Source: Alternaria dauci (Eukaryota > Ascomycota > Dothideomycetes > Pleosporales > Pleosporaceae). Taken from it: 64,000 nt of DNA. The stretch covers positions 434,001 through 498,000 of the forward strand of contig NC_091280.1 of NCBI RefSeq assembly GCF_042100115.1, in the 5' to 3' direction. The position numbers were made by a program, and so were the translations under genes. Shown one piece after another: positions 1-12,965 of the stretch. The notes under the pieces are model-generated. The model did no database searches. It saw only the letters and a list, made by a program, of their open reading frames with translations, and was not told where the DNA came from. The first letter of the stretch is position 1; each line of letters starts with the position of its first letter.

Positions 1-837
1 GGTATGAAGTTGCCCGCTTGCACATGCAAGAACGAGGACCATCCCAGTCCCGGCAAGTCGCGAAGTGCTCCCGAAATCGATGCTCTGGAAGGTTCAGTCC
101 ATTTCCTTGGTCCCGGAGAGACCAACGCTATCGGTGTCGTATCTCAGTCCTTCCAAGCCGCGCCGTTCGACACCTGGTACATGCCTGACTATGGTAAGCT
201 CTCAGTCTCCCATCTTTCTTGGTCAAGCTAACATCAGCCAGAATACATGGAGCTCTACGATACCTCGATCACCACAATGAACGCTTACAAGGGTGGACCT
301 TTCCAGCAGGCTATTTCTGGCTTGACGAATCTGAACAACGACTGGTACGACGGCAAGCAATACCAGACTTATTCGTTCGAATACAAGACTGGCGACGAGG
401 GTTTCATTACCTGGTATGTTGGAGAGGACAAGACCTGGACCATGGACGCAAGAGCGACACGTGCCAACGGCAACATCGGCACCCGAATCATCCCCGAAGA
501 GCCCATGTCCGTCATTGCCAATTTTGGAATGTCGAACAGTTTCGCCGCCATCAACATTGAGGATATCGAGGCAAACGACCTTCCCGCTACCATGCGGATT
601 GACTACATCCGCATCTACCAGCCAGAGGATGCCCAGATCATGACTTGCGACCCAGAGGGTTACCCTACCACTGAGTACATCAGGACCCACCCTGAGCCTT
701 ATGCGAACCCCAACCTCACTGACTGGTAAGTTGTCATTACATTGAATCCACTATAACAACACATGCTAACACCAACCAGGAAATCTACAAAGTACGACTG
801 GCCAAAGAACTCCTTCATGGACGACTGCAAGGAGTGA
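1..837 (+). CDS. Kre6/Skn1-type beta-1,6-glucan synthesis protein (GH16), 3' part
   Basis: C-terminal 244 residues of a glycoside hydrolase family 16 protein of the Kre6/Skn1 group, a type II membrane protein of the secretory pathway needed for cell-wall beta-1,6-glucan. The 5' end lies outside the window. Exons are 1-193, 242-725 and 780-837; both introns have GTAAG donors and CAG acceptors and the joined frame is open. Family motifs seen include SAPEIDALE, the [16 protein letters not shown] stretch formed across the first splice, and [11 protein letters not shown] near the end, followed by a Cys-containing tail ([14 protein letters not shown]). The catalytic GH16 core would lie upstream of position 1, so activity cannot be judged. 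The choice between Kre6 and Skn1 cannot be made from this fragment. Confidence 0.92.
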
Positions 838-3732
838 ACGTACAGATTTCTGCACAGAAACTGCTGGCTTTCAGTTCTCTGTTATACTCTCTCTTATCGA
901 GAGACCTCTAATGTGGCACATGGCAGACGACAAATACCCCCCGCACCTGACCCTCAAGACTGGATTCTCTGATCGATCGCAAGAAAAGCACGTTAATTAT
1001 AGAATGTTCGCATCTCGTTTTCGACACCTTTTTTTTTTCTTTCCTCGCGAGGCATTTGCATGGAGCCTGGTGGCGTTTTTCTATATTTCGGATCTTACGT
1101 CTTCTTTCGCCTTCGCCTACAAGGACAACAACGAGACACATGACCCGCTTTGTCGCTCGCTTCGACGCACAGTTCCTCGACGTTACGCAAATACCCGATC
1201 GATACCTCCACCTTTCGGTGGTGGTGATAGCGGCATCGTCATCGTCGTCGGCAAAGAGAATGTGTTTCAGCCTTCTCGCACACATATACAACGGCGCGTG
1301 TCTTTTTGTATATCAACGGCAACCTGTTTACCCCGTTTTATGCATCGCCCTGTACAAAAGAAGAAAGCATTCTTTGACAAGATATGTTCAAGTCATCAAG
1401 ACCGTGGCCTATTCTTTATTTATTTTTGGGGGGCTTTCTAGATTGGAGTTGCTGGGCGGCTTTTCAATCTTTGTTTTTTGTATACTGTTGGATAACTTTT
1501 GGGAGCAACATGAGGATATTTGGGGATGATATGTGATGAATGAGGATACCTGTTTTTCTTTTTCTGCTATTGGTTGAAGATATATATGGGCGATTTTTAA
1601 TGTATAGCAGTGTGGTGGTAGATGGAAGAAGATGGTGGTGCGAGGTTGGAGTCGAGGAAAGGAAGACGAGAGTGTGAGAGGGGAGGAGATGAAAACATTC
1701 TGTCCTGGTGTTGTGGGATGTAAGGAGTTGCAATTTAAGCAGATTCAACAAGCTAGTGTCCTTGCGTGTATATGTGTGTGAAACAAAGCTGGCAGTAAGT
1801 GATGTATTGCTAGTTGGTCTTTTGTGGTTGTAGTCACATATGATGTTATTAGATCGTTCAGCGGGGGAGATTTCCACCTCCACTCCACTTCCTACCCACC
1901 GTCCTACACATCCATCTGAGAAGGACATGGAAAGTGTCTTCTTTCCCGGCTTCCACGAAACCCCTATCCGATTCTCTGAAACACCTAGCTTCGGAAGTTC
2001 ATAGTTGCCTCATGCTGGAAAAACACGAATTCATCCCTCATTTAGGCCCAAAGTTCCTGCCAAATCAACAAAGGAGATGTATGCCAATGCGGCAGCAACA
2101 ATCCGAAACGGTGTTGTATCTGTAGCACTAAACTCTCCGATGACTATGAGAAGAAGTTTGGTAGGAAGAATCTCTAGGGATCCTGGGCCACTACTTTAGC
2201 GTTCTGGGTTTACAAAGGCAGAGATCAATGATGATATGTGGTTTGGCGTGCGGTCAAAGAGGAGGCGTGGCTCTGTAATCATGAAATGTGTGCAGGTCAT
2301 GTGCTCGATTGATACATCTCGGACGGAAATCACGGTGACTTGCGATAATTGCGGAAGGGTTGTATATGGAGGTTGAGGGAGAGGGGAAGTCGAGTTTGTG
2401 CAGTACAGTGCGTAGAATGGCTAAGGAACATTTGGTAATCTGGAAGAAGCAGAAAGGACTGTGTACCGCACATTCTTCTTCAAGATGAACGATCCCTATT
2501 CGTAAGAGGACGCGTGGTTTGTGAATACAAGTTGTCAGGACTGCGTGTGATAGGCGCGTTGCGTTGCGTTACAGCCCAGCACTTTCATCCATCATCCGCG
2601 ATGGACACAACAATAATTGAACAAAACCATGGTTTTTTCTGCTAGTCATCACCTAAATTCAGCATGCTCTTTGTATCATGTTCCAGATCCTATAAACGAT
2701 TTCCGTTGTTCGGTATTACACGTCGCGGGATACGGCTGGTACTTAAGTGTTATGACAAAGGGGCTTGCAAGATGTGTAACCTGAGAAAGACGTATTTTCA
2801 TTCGAGGAACAAGGCCAAGTATGATTTCTCATGGGAAAACCGAGGTCATCAATGCACCATAAGAGTCGAGTGATGCTGGTGCTCGTGTCGCGGAAAAACG
2901 TTCCTGCACCGGTAACGGGCAGAAGCGACATCCATATCCCCACAATATCGACTATTCCCGTGTACTCAAAAGATCCATTGTCTTAATACAGATTAGTTCA
3001 GAAGCCGCGTACAACTCTCTCCAGATCGACATTGTCTTAGTCATGTTGCCCATCATCTCAATGACAAGTCCCACGATCACGATCGCCACACACGACCCTA
3101 CACTGAACCCTAACCGGGCGCGTACAGCGGAACAAGGCAAATGCCTCTACAGCTGCAGAGTCGTTCGAATTAAGAAACGGTAGACGGGGCGAAACCGGGG
3201 CGCGGAAGTGTTGTGGAGGAAAGTGGAGTCGTTCCACGGAAACCGGCATTGAACGATAGCTTCCGCGGAGGAGATGACATAGCGATTATTTAATATGCCT
3301 TTCTCGGAACACAGAGAGACTGGGGGCTATGTGCAGCGGGTATGGCGGGTCTGAGAGGATGTGGGCGTTCTTGTGCGGAGTTTTGCGGGTGATCAAGATA
3401 GATGTTGAGGATACGCACTCTTCGTTTCGAGTTGCGCGGAGGATTTTAGGTTCATCTCGAGTCATGTGGTAGAGGGCGTGGTGACATGCTTTACCGAGCG
3501 ATGTACTGCATAGTATGCCGGTATCGGTGGTGTGATCCTCCTCGCGGTACCTCCTCATTCTCCGGTCATTGTTCTGGTGTGGTCGAGAGATCAACGCTCT
3601 TGTTGGCATACCCTCCTATCCCCGTCTCTTCTCATCTCTCCGTTCTTGTCTACCAGTCTCAGACCTTCTTCTCTAGCGCCCACACTGTCCGGCCAACCAC
3701 GACGATTGTCTGATCCTATCTCATCCCACATC
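838..3732. other. intergenic region, no supported gene
   Basis: Contains the likely 3' UTR of the Kre6/Skn1 gene in its first few hundred bases, with T-rich tracts near 1030 and 1550. ORFs of 60-176 codons exist on both strands but show no recognisable domain and no plausible splice continuation. I see no tRNA or mobile element. Confidence 0.6.
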
Positions 3733-4097
3733 TCATTTCTCATTCTTCAGCACCTCCTCTTTCTCCCTCCTCCGCGCAGCAATCTGGCCCATCTTCCTTT
3801 CCATCTCATTCTTCTTGAGCACTAGTTCGGCGCGCGCGACTTCGAGCTGCGCAATTCGCTCTTCCGGTGTGGCTTCGAGGATTTGGCGTTTTTGCTACGG
3901 AGATCCATGTCAGTATATGAAGAAAGAAAGGACGATAGCAAAATAAAAATAAACATGCAGAACATGAGTGACTGCCAGCGTACCTGCTTGATCTCTTGCC
4001 GTCCTTTCAGTCCCGCACCGTAGATGGATCCAGTGATTGTAATCGCGGCGACGGCACCCGTCATGATCCATCGACGAACCGTCTGAGGGGTCGCCAT
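3733..4097 (-). CDS. COX14-like cytochrome c oxidase assembly protein
   Basis: Predicted 91-residue protein from two exons (4097-3984 and 3894-3733) with an 89-nt GT-AG intron. It starts MATPQTVRRW, has one membrane segment (about residues 11-30, rich in Ala, Ile and Thr, ending SIYGAGLKGRQ), then a charged C-terminal helix with TPEERIAQLEVARAELVL and a Lys/Arg/Glu-rich tail. Size, single N-terminal membrane span and charged tail match the fungal small proteins annotated as cytochrome oxidase c assembly (COX14 family), which act in the mitochondrial inner membrane in Cox1 synthesis and complex IV assembly. The family call is from memory of similar sequences and is moderately sure; the gene model itself is strong. 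It is divergent from the Hsk3 gene, 314 bp away. Confidence 0.65.
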
Positions 4098-4411
4098 ATC
4101 TCACAGGAGTCCAGAAGAAGACGTTTTCGGTATGGCAAGGTGTCAATGGCGGGGTATAGTCATGTTGCGATGAACGGTGATATTGGCCCAGGAAAAGTCG
4201 ACGAGTTTTGGCAGAGATTCCGAGCGCAACCCGCCAAGGCCGTTTCGCCGCGGGAGTCCCACCAAAGAAAGCCAGTGCAACGCGCTTCCCCCCACACGCA
4301 ACTCCAGCACAACAACAACACGACACAAACAAATAACCGTCTCTGAATCGAGCGAACCTCTTCTAGACTCGAACCACTGTCTTCGTCAAAGCAACGTCTC
4401 AGATTGCTACT
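4098..4411. promoter_or_regulatory. divergent promoter region of COX14-like and HSK3 genes
   Basis: This 314-bp gap separates two opposite-facing start codons and must hold both 5' leaders and both promoters. No TATA box or other clear element is seen. Confidence 0.5.
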
Positions 4412-4783
4412 ATGTCGGGTGTACCGCGCTCCCACACTCCGGCCGGCGGTTCGCGCCTCAGCACTGTTCCCTCGCAGAAACCACGCCAGCTCTCACACCT
4501 GCAAGCGCAACTCGCGCAGTTGACGGCGAATATGTCGGACCTGGAGAGCCTGATGCGAATGACGGCTGGTCAGGCACAAGATATGCGTGGGCTGGGTGGC
4601 TATGTTGGTGCCATGTGAGTTTGCGACACGACGTCTATCCACGGGCGACGGAAATCAAATGGGCAGATATGAACCTCAGTACTGATACGATTCGGCAGGT
4701 TCATGGCGTCGAGCAAAGTTCTGGGCGAAGAGACGGTCAAGGGTGGAGGCAGTGATAAGGAAGGGAGAGAGGGAGATAAGTGA
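4412..4783 (+). CDS. HSK3: DASH complex subunit Hsk3
   Basis: Predicted 95-residue protein from exons 4412-4614 and 4699-4783; the GTGAGT...CAG intron restores the frame (GAMFMASSKVLGEE). Recognisable Hsk3 features are the conserved block QLSHLQAQLAQLTANMSDLE followed by RMTAGQAQDMRGLGGYVGAM and MASSKVLGEETVK. Hsk3 is a small coiled-coil subunit of the fungal DASH/Dam1 complex, which forms a ring around kinetochore microtubules and couples chromosomes to the spindle. The length fits the family. The C-terminal tail (GGGSDKEGREGDK) is polar and probably disordered. The start codon is the first ATG of the open frame. Confidence 0.9.
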
Positions 4784-7700
4784 GGCTGCAGAGAGATTAT
4801 GCAGTATATCCCACCAATACCTCGACCGATATCACGATACAACCCTGCGAACAATGCGCCGCGGAGATGCGGAGAGAGTATCTATACCAGACAGTCGCGG
4901 CGGAGGAGATGGAAAGGGAACATGTCCGCGACGCAGATACGGTATCCTTGTCAGCAAGTGATGGACCGGGACGGACAATGGGAACAAACCTCACGTCTGA
5001 TGCATCCACAGTGCTCAGAGATAGGCCTCGCTACGCAACACGTACGTAGGCCATAAGCACGCGACGCGTCGTGGTGCACGGCTATGCGCCGGTGTAGATA
5101 TCCAGCAATGTACTCAGATGCCGCAATTCGATACAAAGTCTCGCCAGTCCCCCATCACATCCCCATCACAATGCGGCGAGGGACGCTTGCGGATCAAACG
5201 TGCCCTGACAATCATTCAAAGCAACCACTCTAATCACTCAGACGACCCAGTTGGCCGACGGCGAGGGCCATCTCATCTCATATCAAAGCAAAACGCACAG
5301 ATATCTCCGGCGTCCCCAACACGAACCCCAACATCCCCAGACAAGCGGACCACACGAATCGAAGCGACGTCGCAGAAAGCGCTCCCATTCGCCACGCCTC
5401 CCTGTCCATCTCCGTTATCCGCAGCCCTGAGCGAATGATCTGCCCTCTCCTCCGCAAAGAGGAAAAAAAAAGGGTATATGCTTGCTCCTGCGCGCGGTGG
5501 TGCCTTGCATCAGATAAGCCTTCGTTTTACCGAGAGATAGTACTATCTCTCCTGGTGTCCGCGATAGGAAGGCCAGCCATACACTGGCCTACCCAAAGGG
5601 ATCACGTTGGTACGGCTTCCTCGTATGCCATTGGCTTGATTGGCTTGCTCGGTGTGTTTCGACATATGGAAAGTTTGTGAGGCTCAAAAGGAGGGGGGGT
5701 GTGTGCGTGATGACCACTAAGAGTGGCGTTATCAATCGCGCAATGATAACGAGGGATGGTCTCACCGCGGCGTACCGCTGCTCCTATCTATGCGTTTTTG
5801 TCTGAGCGTGTGCTTAAGTAGGGGTCGTTGTCCTCCTTTGTTGTGGTGTTTGTTGGAAACTGTTGATGTTGGTTTCTTCTGTGCCTGGATCTTCGATTGC
5901 GCTTCGCTCAACTCGCTCTCTCCCACTCGGAACGCCAAGACTGGATGCCTCGAATATGACCTCGAACAAGACCTTACCTACCTGGGATGGATAGATGATG
6001 GAGAGATGATCGATGGCTGTGATGACGGCGATGCAAGACCGATGAGGGATTAACGGAAAGCCCGGGATTACTTTTTGTTTGCTCGTCCCATTCGACCTCG
6101 TTGCGGTCCAACCTCAAGCATGAGGCTATTCACATATTCACGCCGAGCGGCGCAATGCTCCGCCATCCATGTGCGCCGAGCACTTTACAACGGCCCAACA
6201 CCGGCGAGTACTGCCGCCAGACGTCATTCCATCCACTCGACATCGGCCCCGAAAAGGGCCTCTGATCGCTATAACGTCGTCGGAGTGACATCCAGGCGTT
6301 GTGCTGTGCTGACGCAAACCCGGGGACCATATACAGAAACGGAACGTGTGCACGCGAGCCTCTGCGTCAGCGACAAGAAAATCACGGCACCAAGCACACG
6401 AGCACGAGGGGGGACCCTTTCCCCGTTATCTCTCCCACACGTTTTACCCAGATCGTCCCGTTTTCCGCGATGGGCCAACCGTTGTGTGTGTGTGCGTGCC
6501 CAACTGTGGGCCGTCACCGTCGCTCTTTTTCCTTCAAGAGTAGTGTGTGGTCGAGAAGAGGCAGGCAATTCACCCCGAAATCCTTTGCTTCTGTTTATCG
6601 AATAAAGCACGTCTAAATGAATTATGTACACGGGAAGACCCCCACGGGCATCCCGCGTTTTGTTCGTATCAGAGAAAAGAGGGACATGCGACCACAACAA
6701 CCTGGCCCCACCAGCAGCCAATGTTTCAACTCGACAGAAGAAGATGTGCATCCGTCCTAGGTCCCTTTTGACGACTGGGGGGTGGGAGGGAGGGAGAGAA
6801 GGCGAAGGGGGGCTGTGTCGATGCATTGCTAGCGGGTCGGGCGGTTGGGTAGTTCCGCCATTTTTTGTTGTGGATTTTTGGGTGTTTTGGAGGAGACCTT
6901 GCATGCAAATCGGATATTGCGTGCTTTGGCAAACGGACATTTCCGCAGTTCCATGGAGACGCCGCACACAAAAAACACTGGAGACGGAGATGGAGACGGA
7001 GCGGAATGGCGACATCGGACCATCGTCGCTTCGTCGCATGCAAGAAAAATCAGGATAAAAGCCATAGGACCGCAGAAAGCAGAATAGCATGGTAAAATTG
7101 CAGCTTGTGTTGAACAACATCTGCGTCTGTAGCGTGGCCCAAGTCGGCAATGCGGCGACAAGCGAGGTTAGAGCGCATTGAGTCGGGTCTAGCAGAGCGT
7201 CTGGGCTCAGCATCCTTGCTGTATCGCGCTGCATGCAAGTCAGATGCAAGTGGCTTTTGAGGCTTGCATGAGACAGGGAATCACAGCTCAGGCCGGCTAA
7301 CTCTCTGGGGCAACGAGCGTGGGGTTGTGCTGCTGCTCAATATCTGGTAAACCTTGTCTGTGCATGGTGGTTCGGTCATCGACGATTGATGAGTAAATTC
7401 TCGGGGCGATGTTGTTGCTTTGCAGCAGATGCAGACTTGCAGACTTGCAGGATGAAATGTAAAATGTATGTTTATAGTTTCTTGTTTTATCGGTTTTTGG
7501 CATGTGAAAGTCCACCGATTTGGTCAACAGGGATCTAGCCGATTGTTTCCAAGTTAGCGGACGCGCAACACCAAACATTGGTGTTCGCGGCTGGTACTAG
7601 ATGATTGTCAGCCCGAAGTAATGCCATACTGCCACGGTCGAAAGTGGGTAGATCAACATCTCCCTGGACCCTTTTCTTTGGTGGGTAACCCGGTGGGTAC

Positions 7701-10165
7701 GAGCAGTTCAACCTGAAAAGCAATATGCTGCATCGAGAGAGTCCACCAATTGCCAGTACCGTGCAAGGTAATTTTAGGGACGACAGTTCGCGGCTAAACC
7801 TGACGTTCGTTTGGGAAATTGAAGGGACCGAGGGCGCCAGAGAGAGCCTCTCCGATCCACAAGTACCGGGAAAGTTGGGTCGAGATCGATGGGACTGTCG
7901 TTGCTAGTGAAGCACACAACGTAGTCAGTTGTCAGTCAGATGGTGTGTTCAAGACTGCGTCTAGGAGATGTAACCGTCGAGTCTTCCCTGCTCTCGATGC
8001 GGCCCTAGAGATGTTCGAGATCTTGAGTAGCACAATGTGCATGTGTTCTAGAAGAGGTACGGCCGAAGACAGCGCCCACAGGCTGCAAATGTTGTTCTCG
8101 ACTTTACAGTTTGGTAGTCTCCACCGTCCGCGTCACCGTTGGATCTCGCAGTGTCCTTGTATCTACCAGCTGTTCGGATACAACTGCGGAACCGCAGAAC
8201 GATACTACTTGCTCAGGCGCCCAGGCATTAAGTTGGATGAAATTGTGAACAAAGTGGACTGTGGTAGCATTAAAGGATTCGCTGTCGGAAGGAGCGCCCG
8301 CTACCAATGGCGTCAGCCGCATTGTCGCTGTTGTTGAGGGCGCCATAACTTTGGATGTATCTGTTGGTACCGGCAGGTGTTGTCGGATGCCACTAGGAGC
8401 GCAGTTCGCTGTCCACCACGTGCTTTGGCGCCATGGGCGGTGGATCCGTTGTCGCACAAGCCCGTCGATAGCTGTGGACCTGGTTACAGAGACCCTGAAA
8501 TTGTGAGGCTATCGGGAAATCTAGGAAAGGAAGTGCCGAAATCTATTTGCTCTCGGCACCATTCGGATGACATACTCCACAGTCGGGTAAACGATGGAGA
8601 AGTTGTAGGAAGTGTAGACGCGGTGAAAGCCCTTTTTTTTCTCTTTCTGGCGCTAATCACAAGACACGGGAGCACTCGTCCTGTATAAGCTATATGCAGT
8701 CGCGTGACAAGCTTCTGTTTGGCGGGCGGCGAGGCACACTTTCCTTGTGGTGTAAATTGCAGCGGCAGCCACTGCGTCCATCGACAACAAGTAGCGCGGA
8801 TCAGACACTCGAGGTAGCGCGCCCCCTTTGGCGTTAGGTAGCGTAGGCGTACAAAATCGGCTTGTTGTTAGACGCTGTAGACGGTCAGAAGGAGCGGGTA
8901 GGCAATGCACAGGAGCCAATGGAGGCGGGCGGTCGTCTCGCGTAAGCTTTTGCCGGCTGGTGTTGGTGGGTCGTAGTCGTGCAGTAGCAGAACATGTCAA
9001 GAGGGAACATTGGCGAGTCTTGAAGACGGTGACGTCCCAGGATCAGCGCTGTGCAGCTGGTACGGGAGTTCTTCTAGTCCTTCTCGAATCGACACACCGA
9101 GGACCTAGGGAAATGTGGTGTTCCAAGCTCAGACATGTGTCTTGTGAGTGGTGTACTCGTGTGCCCATCCGGAGGAGTGCAGTCCGACAAATTTCCCGCC
9201 CATACTCTGGCCTCCGAGACTCTGTCCGGGGTTCCCAAGTACTCTGGCAGCACGGTTCAGGCGGTCTCGATAGGAACAAGGGCGTGCATGCTAAGCGGCA
9301 AGGCAAGCATTCTCCCGTGCGGCCCAGCATGGCAAACGGCCGTCCGTCAATCGCATCTGAGGTGGTATTGCAAGCGGGCCCAGCATGGCAAACGCGTCAG
9401 GTAGACGTGTCGTGTGCTTGCGAGGATTGCTTTTCTGAATCGCGCACTTGACGACAGTTGTGGAGAGGGGGCGAGAGCACTGGGAGGGTAGGGAACGCCC
9501 CAAACCGGACCCTAGGCTGCACGTCCAGGCATAGCCCAGGGATGGGCCTCTGGCTGCACGTGTGATTGGTGTCCGAGAGTGAATGGTGGGGGCAGCGTGG
9601 GTGCCGAACACTCCACATACTGCATCTCATTCTGCTCACCAAGGCCCAGCGTCACGACTCACGACCCACCCAGTGCCACCGGCTGCCCGTCGCATGCTGG
9701 AGCCCGCATCGCTGCAATTCAATTATTGCGCCGCTCACTGGTCCCGGGAGCGTGACAATTCGAGGCTTGTTCCCCGTGGGCGACATCAGAGGCACTTGAA
9801 TATCTATTCAGTGTGACCAGGCCGTTGTCGCTGTGCGAGAGAGCCAACACTACACACGCACTCACTCACACACACTCGGGCTTCTGGAAGCTTACAGAGC
9901 GACTACTACTACTACTACTACTACTACTATCACTACTATTACTAGCACGCACCCGTCGGCTACGTACTCTTGCGTATTCAGCGCTCAGGGCCTACTTCGG
10001 CTGTGGTTGCAGTGAGGTCCGCAGCTAACGTGGGGTGCGCCCATCCGATTCAGAGCACGCGCCGACCCAGCTACATCATCGCCTTTCCCTTGAGAGACGG
10101 AGAGAGGCACACTCACAATTACTGCCGCCCACCAAAGAGGGCACCACCCCCGACTGCAAAAACCC
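4784..10165. other. 5.4-kb gene-poor region upstream of the areA-like gene
   Basis: No supported protein gene. Long chance ORFs occur, notably 326 codons on the minus strand (7249-6269) and 207 codons at 8828-9451, but their composition is irregular, they overlap other long ORFs and contain no known domain. An 18-nt direct repeat (gcccagcatggcaaacg core) occurs at 9321-9338 and 9377-9394. The last few hundred bases are probably the promoter and 5' leader of the GATA factor gene. Confidence 0.5.
9902..9928 (+). repeat. (ACT)9 microsatellite
   Basis: Nine perfect ACT units, followed by imperfect ones to about 9945. It lies 240-260 bp before the start codon of the areA-like gene, so probably in its promoter or 5' leader. 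Confidence 0.95.
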
Positions 10166-12965
10166 ATGGATTTTGCAACAGCAGCGGGCGCCATGGAGGT
10201 ACAGTCGGCCGCCGACGAGACATGCAAGAGGGGCGTGCTCCAGGACGCTATATTCCCAGCATTTGGCAACGATGCGGGCACGCCCAGCGTTGAATCGCCA
10301 GAGGAGCTGCAGAAGAACGACCCGCTAGGCACGCAAATCTGGAAACTGTATTCGCGAGCAAAGACGCAGCTGCCCAATGCAGAGCGCATGGAGAACTTGA
10401 CATGGCGAATGATGGCCATGAACATGCGGCGCGCCGAGATGGATCGCAATAAAGGGTACGCATTTCGCCATTTGCTTTTGCGTCGCTACCGCTGCCCGTC
10501 TCAACGACCAGCCCAGCTAACTGCCCTCTGTTGCTGAACAGGCCCGCGCCGGATGCGCAACACAGCGAAATGATGCCGCCGCCGCCGCCAGCAGCATCCA
10601 GTTCGAGCGCAAGACCGCCGCCAAGATCCGCCCCCAGCGGCATTGCCCAGCAGTTGAGGAAGTCGCAGGACCAGCAGGCGCAGGTACAGGCACAGGCACA
10701 GGTACAGAGCAACTCACCCCAGGACGCCATGAACCTGGACGATTTTATATTTCCCTCGTCGGTCGGCAGTCCTGCAGGCCTGTCGCCCGAATTGTCGAAT
10801 GAGGATGCGGCTCCATTTAATTCATCTGGCCCAGCGATACCGATAAGAAAGCCGCATCTAGCCAACGACCATAATCTCTCCCTCGCCCGCGCTTCCGCCC
10901 CTTCAGTGCCTCCTGCTGTCCACAAGGAGGATGAATTTGGCTACGTGCCCCGACACGTCCGCAAGACCAGCATCGACGAGCGACGAGTGAGTTTCCTTAT
11001 CTCCCGCCGCCTATCACATTCCCAACAGAGCCCTCACTAACCTCTTATCAGCCTCCCAAGCGGCGTGCTGAAGCCTCTCCTCTGGTCCCTCCCGTCAACA
11101 GTATCATGATACCCACCGACGCCCAGGCCGAGCAAGACTTGCACCACTACTCGCTCGACAACCACTCCATGCAGCCCCCCACCTTTCCAGCCTCGCAGGC
11201 ACAGGTCCCCTTCTCCATAGACACCTTCGCCATGCACGACCAGGACCCCGTCATACACTCGGCAGCGCCCTTCCAGCAGAGCTTCTCGGGCTTCTCGCCC
11301 GTCGGCTCGCCCCTCATGAGCCACAACGCCTTCAGCTCAAACATGTTCAACCAGCAGTCCATGGCCTCCTCGCTCAACTCCACCGACTACTACTCTCCAC
11401 CCAGCTCCGCTTTTCCCTCCACCGTCTCCACTCCCCAGCCTATACCCGAGGACAACCAGATGTACTTTGACAGGAGCGGCATGGACATCCGCAACACGCA
11501 CAGCAGCGCCTCATATGGCCCTCACAGACCCTCCAACCTGTCGACTTCCATGCGACCCCAGTTCATCTTCAACCCTAGCGGCAACGACTCCGTCTTCAGC
11601 CCCGTGACGAGCGCGAGCTCCTCACTGCCGTTCTCAGCCTCGTCGTTTGGCCAGTCGAGTCACGTAGATCCGTCTCAAGTGCTCCACAACCATCTGCCCT
11701 TGCGCCAGCAGCACGAGATGCAGATGGGACGTCAGGAGAACATGTTCACCTTTGGCGCAGACTCAGACGCCGAAGATGACGAAGGCAGCGCGTTTGCAGA
11801 CCGCACCATGCCATCCCAAGATTACTCGCATATGGAGGACGGGTCACTTGACTTCAACAACGGCTACCAATGGGAGACGAACCTTTCCAATCAGTTCAAC
11901 CCCATGCAGGCGCGGTACCCGGCCGGGCCCCCACGCAAGACGGTCACGATTGGCGGCACCGAGATGGTGCACTCACCGCAAGATCACTGGAGCCCTGGCG
12001 GCAGCCTTGGGCGGACGCATGGCTCCGCTGCCTCTGTAAGCGACATCCGCAATCGAGGGAGCGATCCACGACGCCAGAAAATACCCCGCACTAGCTCTAC
12101 TCCTAATGCTGCTGGAATGCTGCACCAGGGCATGCACGGCCTAGTTTCCTCGCCCAATTCACCGCCAGAGTCGGGCTTTAATTCGGCAGCCCCATCGCGA
12201 CCTCAAAGTCCGGGTGGCTCAAAGCAAGGCGATGGTGGTGCCCCCACAACCTGCACCAATTGCTTTACCCAGACGACGCCTTTGTGGCGCCGCAACCCTG
12301 AGGGACACCCACTCTGCAACGCATGTGGCCTATTCTTGAAACTGCACGGCGTTGTTCGGCCCTTGTCGCTCAAAACCGATGTCATCAAGAAGCGCAATCG
12401 GGGTAGTGGCAACGCACCTGTAGGCACGACATCGACGCGATCTTCCAAGAAATCGTCCCGAAAGAACTCTATCGCGCATACTCCAGTGACGACACCCACG
12501 TCCCACAAAGCGGCGGAGTCCGAGTCTCCAAAATCCACCGGCTCTGGTGGAGCTTCTGGGACCATGTCCAATGCCACCACACCGACATCTTCGAAACCGA
12601 GCGGTGTAGTTCCAATCGCGCCCGGTCCACCCAAGTCCAACAGCTCTGTGAACTTGGCCCAGACTCGCGGTGTCCCTGTAGCGCCGAGACGTGTCCGCGG
12701 TTCAAGTAAAACCGAGTCACAGGAGCTCGAGATGGCGGACGCGGACGACACGAACGGAAGAGCGCCTACGTTGCGCCGGAAGGATACTGCGATTGCGAGT
12801 CCCAGCCCTTTCCCAGGTCAGAATCTCGGTGCCCTTCCGATGGGTGCTATGGGCCAAGGCCTACAGTCATCTGGTCCTGCTGAATGGGTAAGTAATTCCG
12901 CGCCGAAGAAAAGTGGTCACATGCTAACAAGTATTGTACAGGAATGGTTAACCATGAGCTTGTGA
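10166..12965 (+). CDS. areA: AreA/NIT2-type GATA transcription factor, global nitrogen regulator
   Basis: Predicted 864-residue protein from exons 10166-10455, 10542-10986, 11052-12887 and 12942-12965. Domains in order: the N-terminal AreA block conserved in fungi (about residues 54-89, [20 protein letters not shown] and following); long Pro/Ser/Gln-rich regions, including a coded Gln-Ala/Val repeat; one type IVa GATA zinc finger (about residues 646-670, C-x2-C-x17-C-x2-C with [19 protein letters not shown]) followed by a basic tail; and the AreA C-terminus EWEWLTMSL, known to bind the co-repressor NmrA. AreA activates genes for secondary nitrogen sources when preferred nitrogen is scarce. 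The last intron separates the two EW pairs, is 54 nt long and has no in-frame stop. The length is close to other AreA proteins (about 860-1000). Confidence 0.95.

Noticed and set aside
6075..6605. ORF starting with a presequence-like Arg/Ser-rich stretch
   Set aside because: The mitochondrial-looking start is followed by no recognisable protein; likely composition effect.
6269..7249. 326-codon minus-strand ORF
   Set aside because: No domain, irregular composition, overlaps long ORFs in other frames, no splice partners. Probably chance in a GC-rich spacer.
10248..10925. 225-codon minus-strand ORF
   Set aside because: Antisense of the areA-like exons 1-2; the plus strand encodes the conserved AreA N-terminal block.
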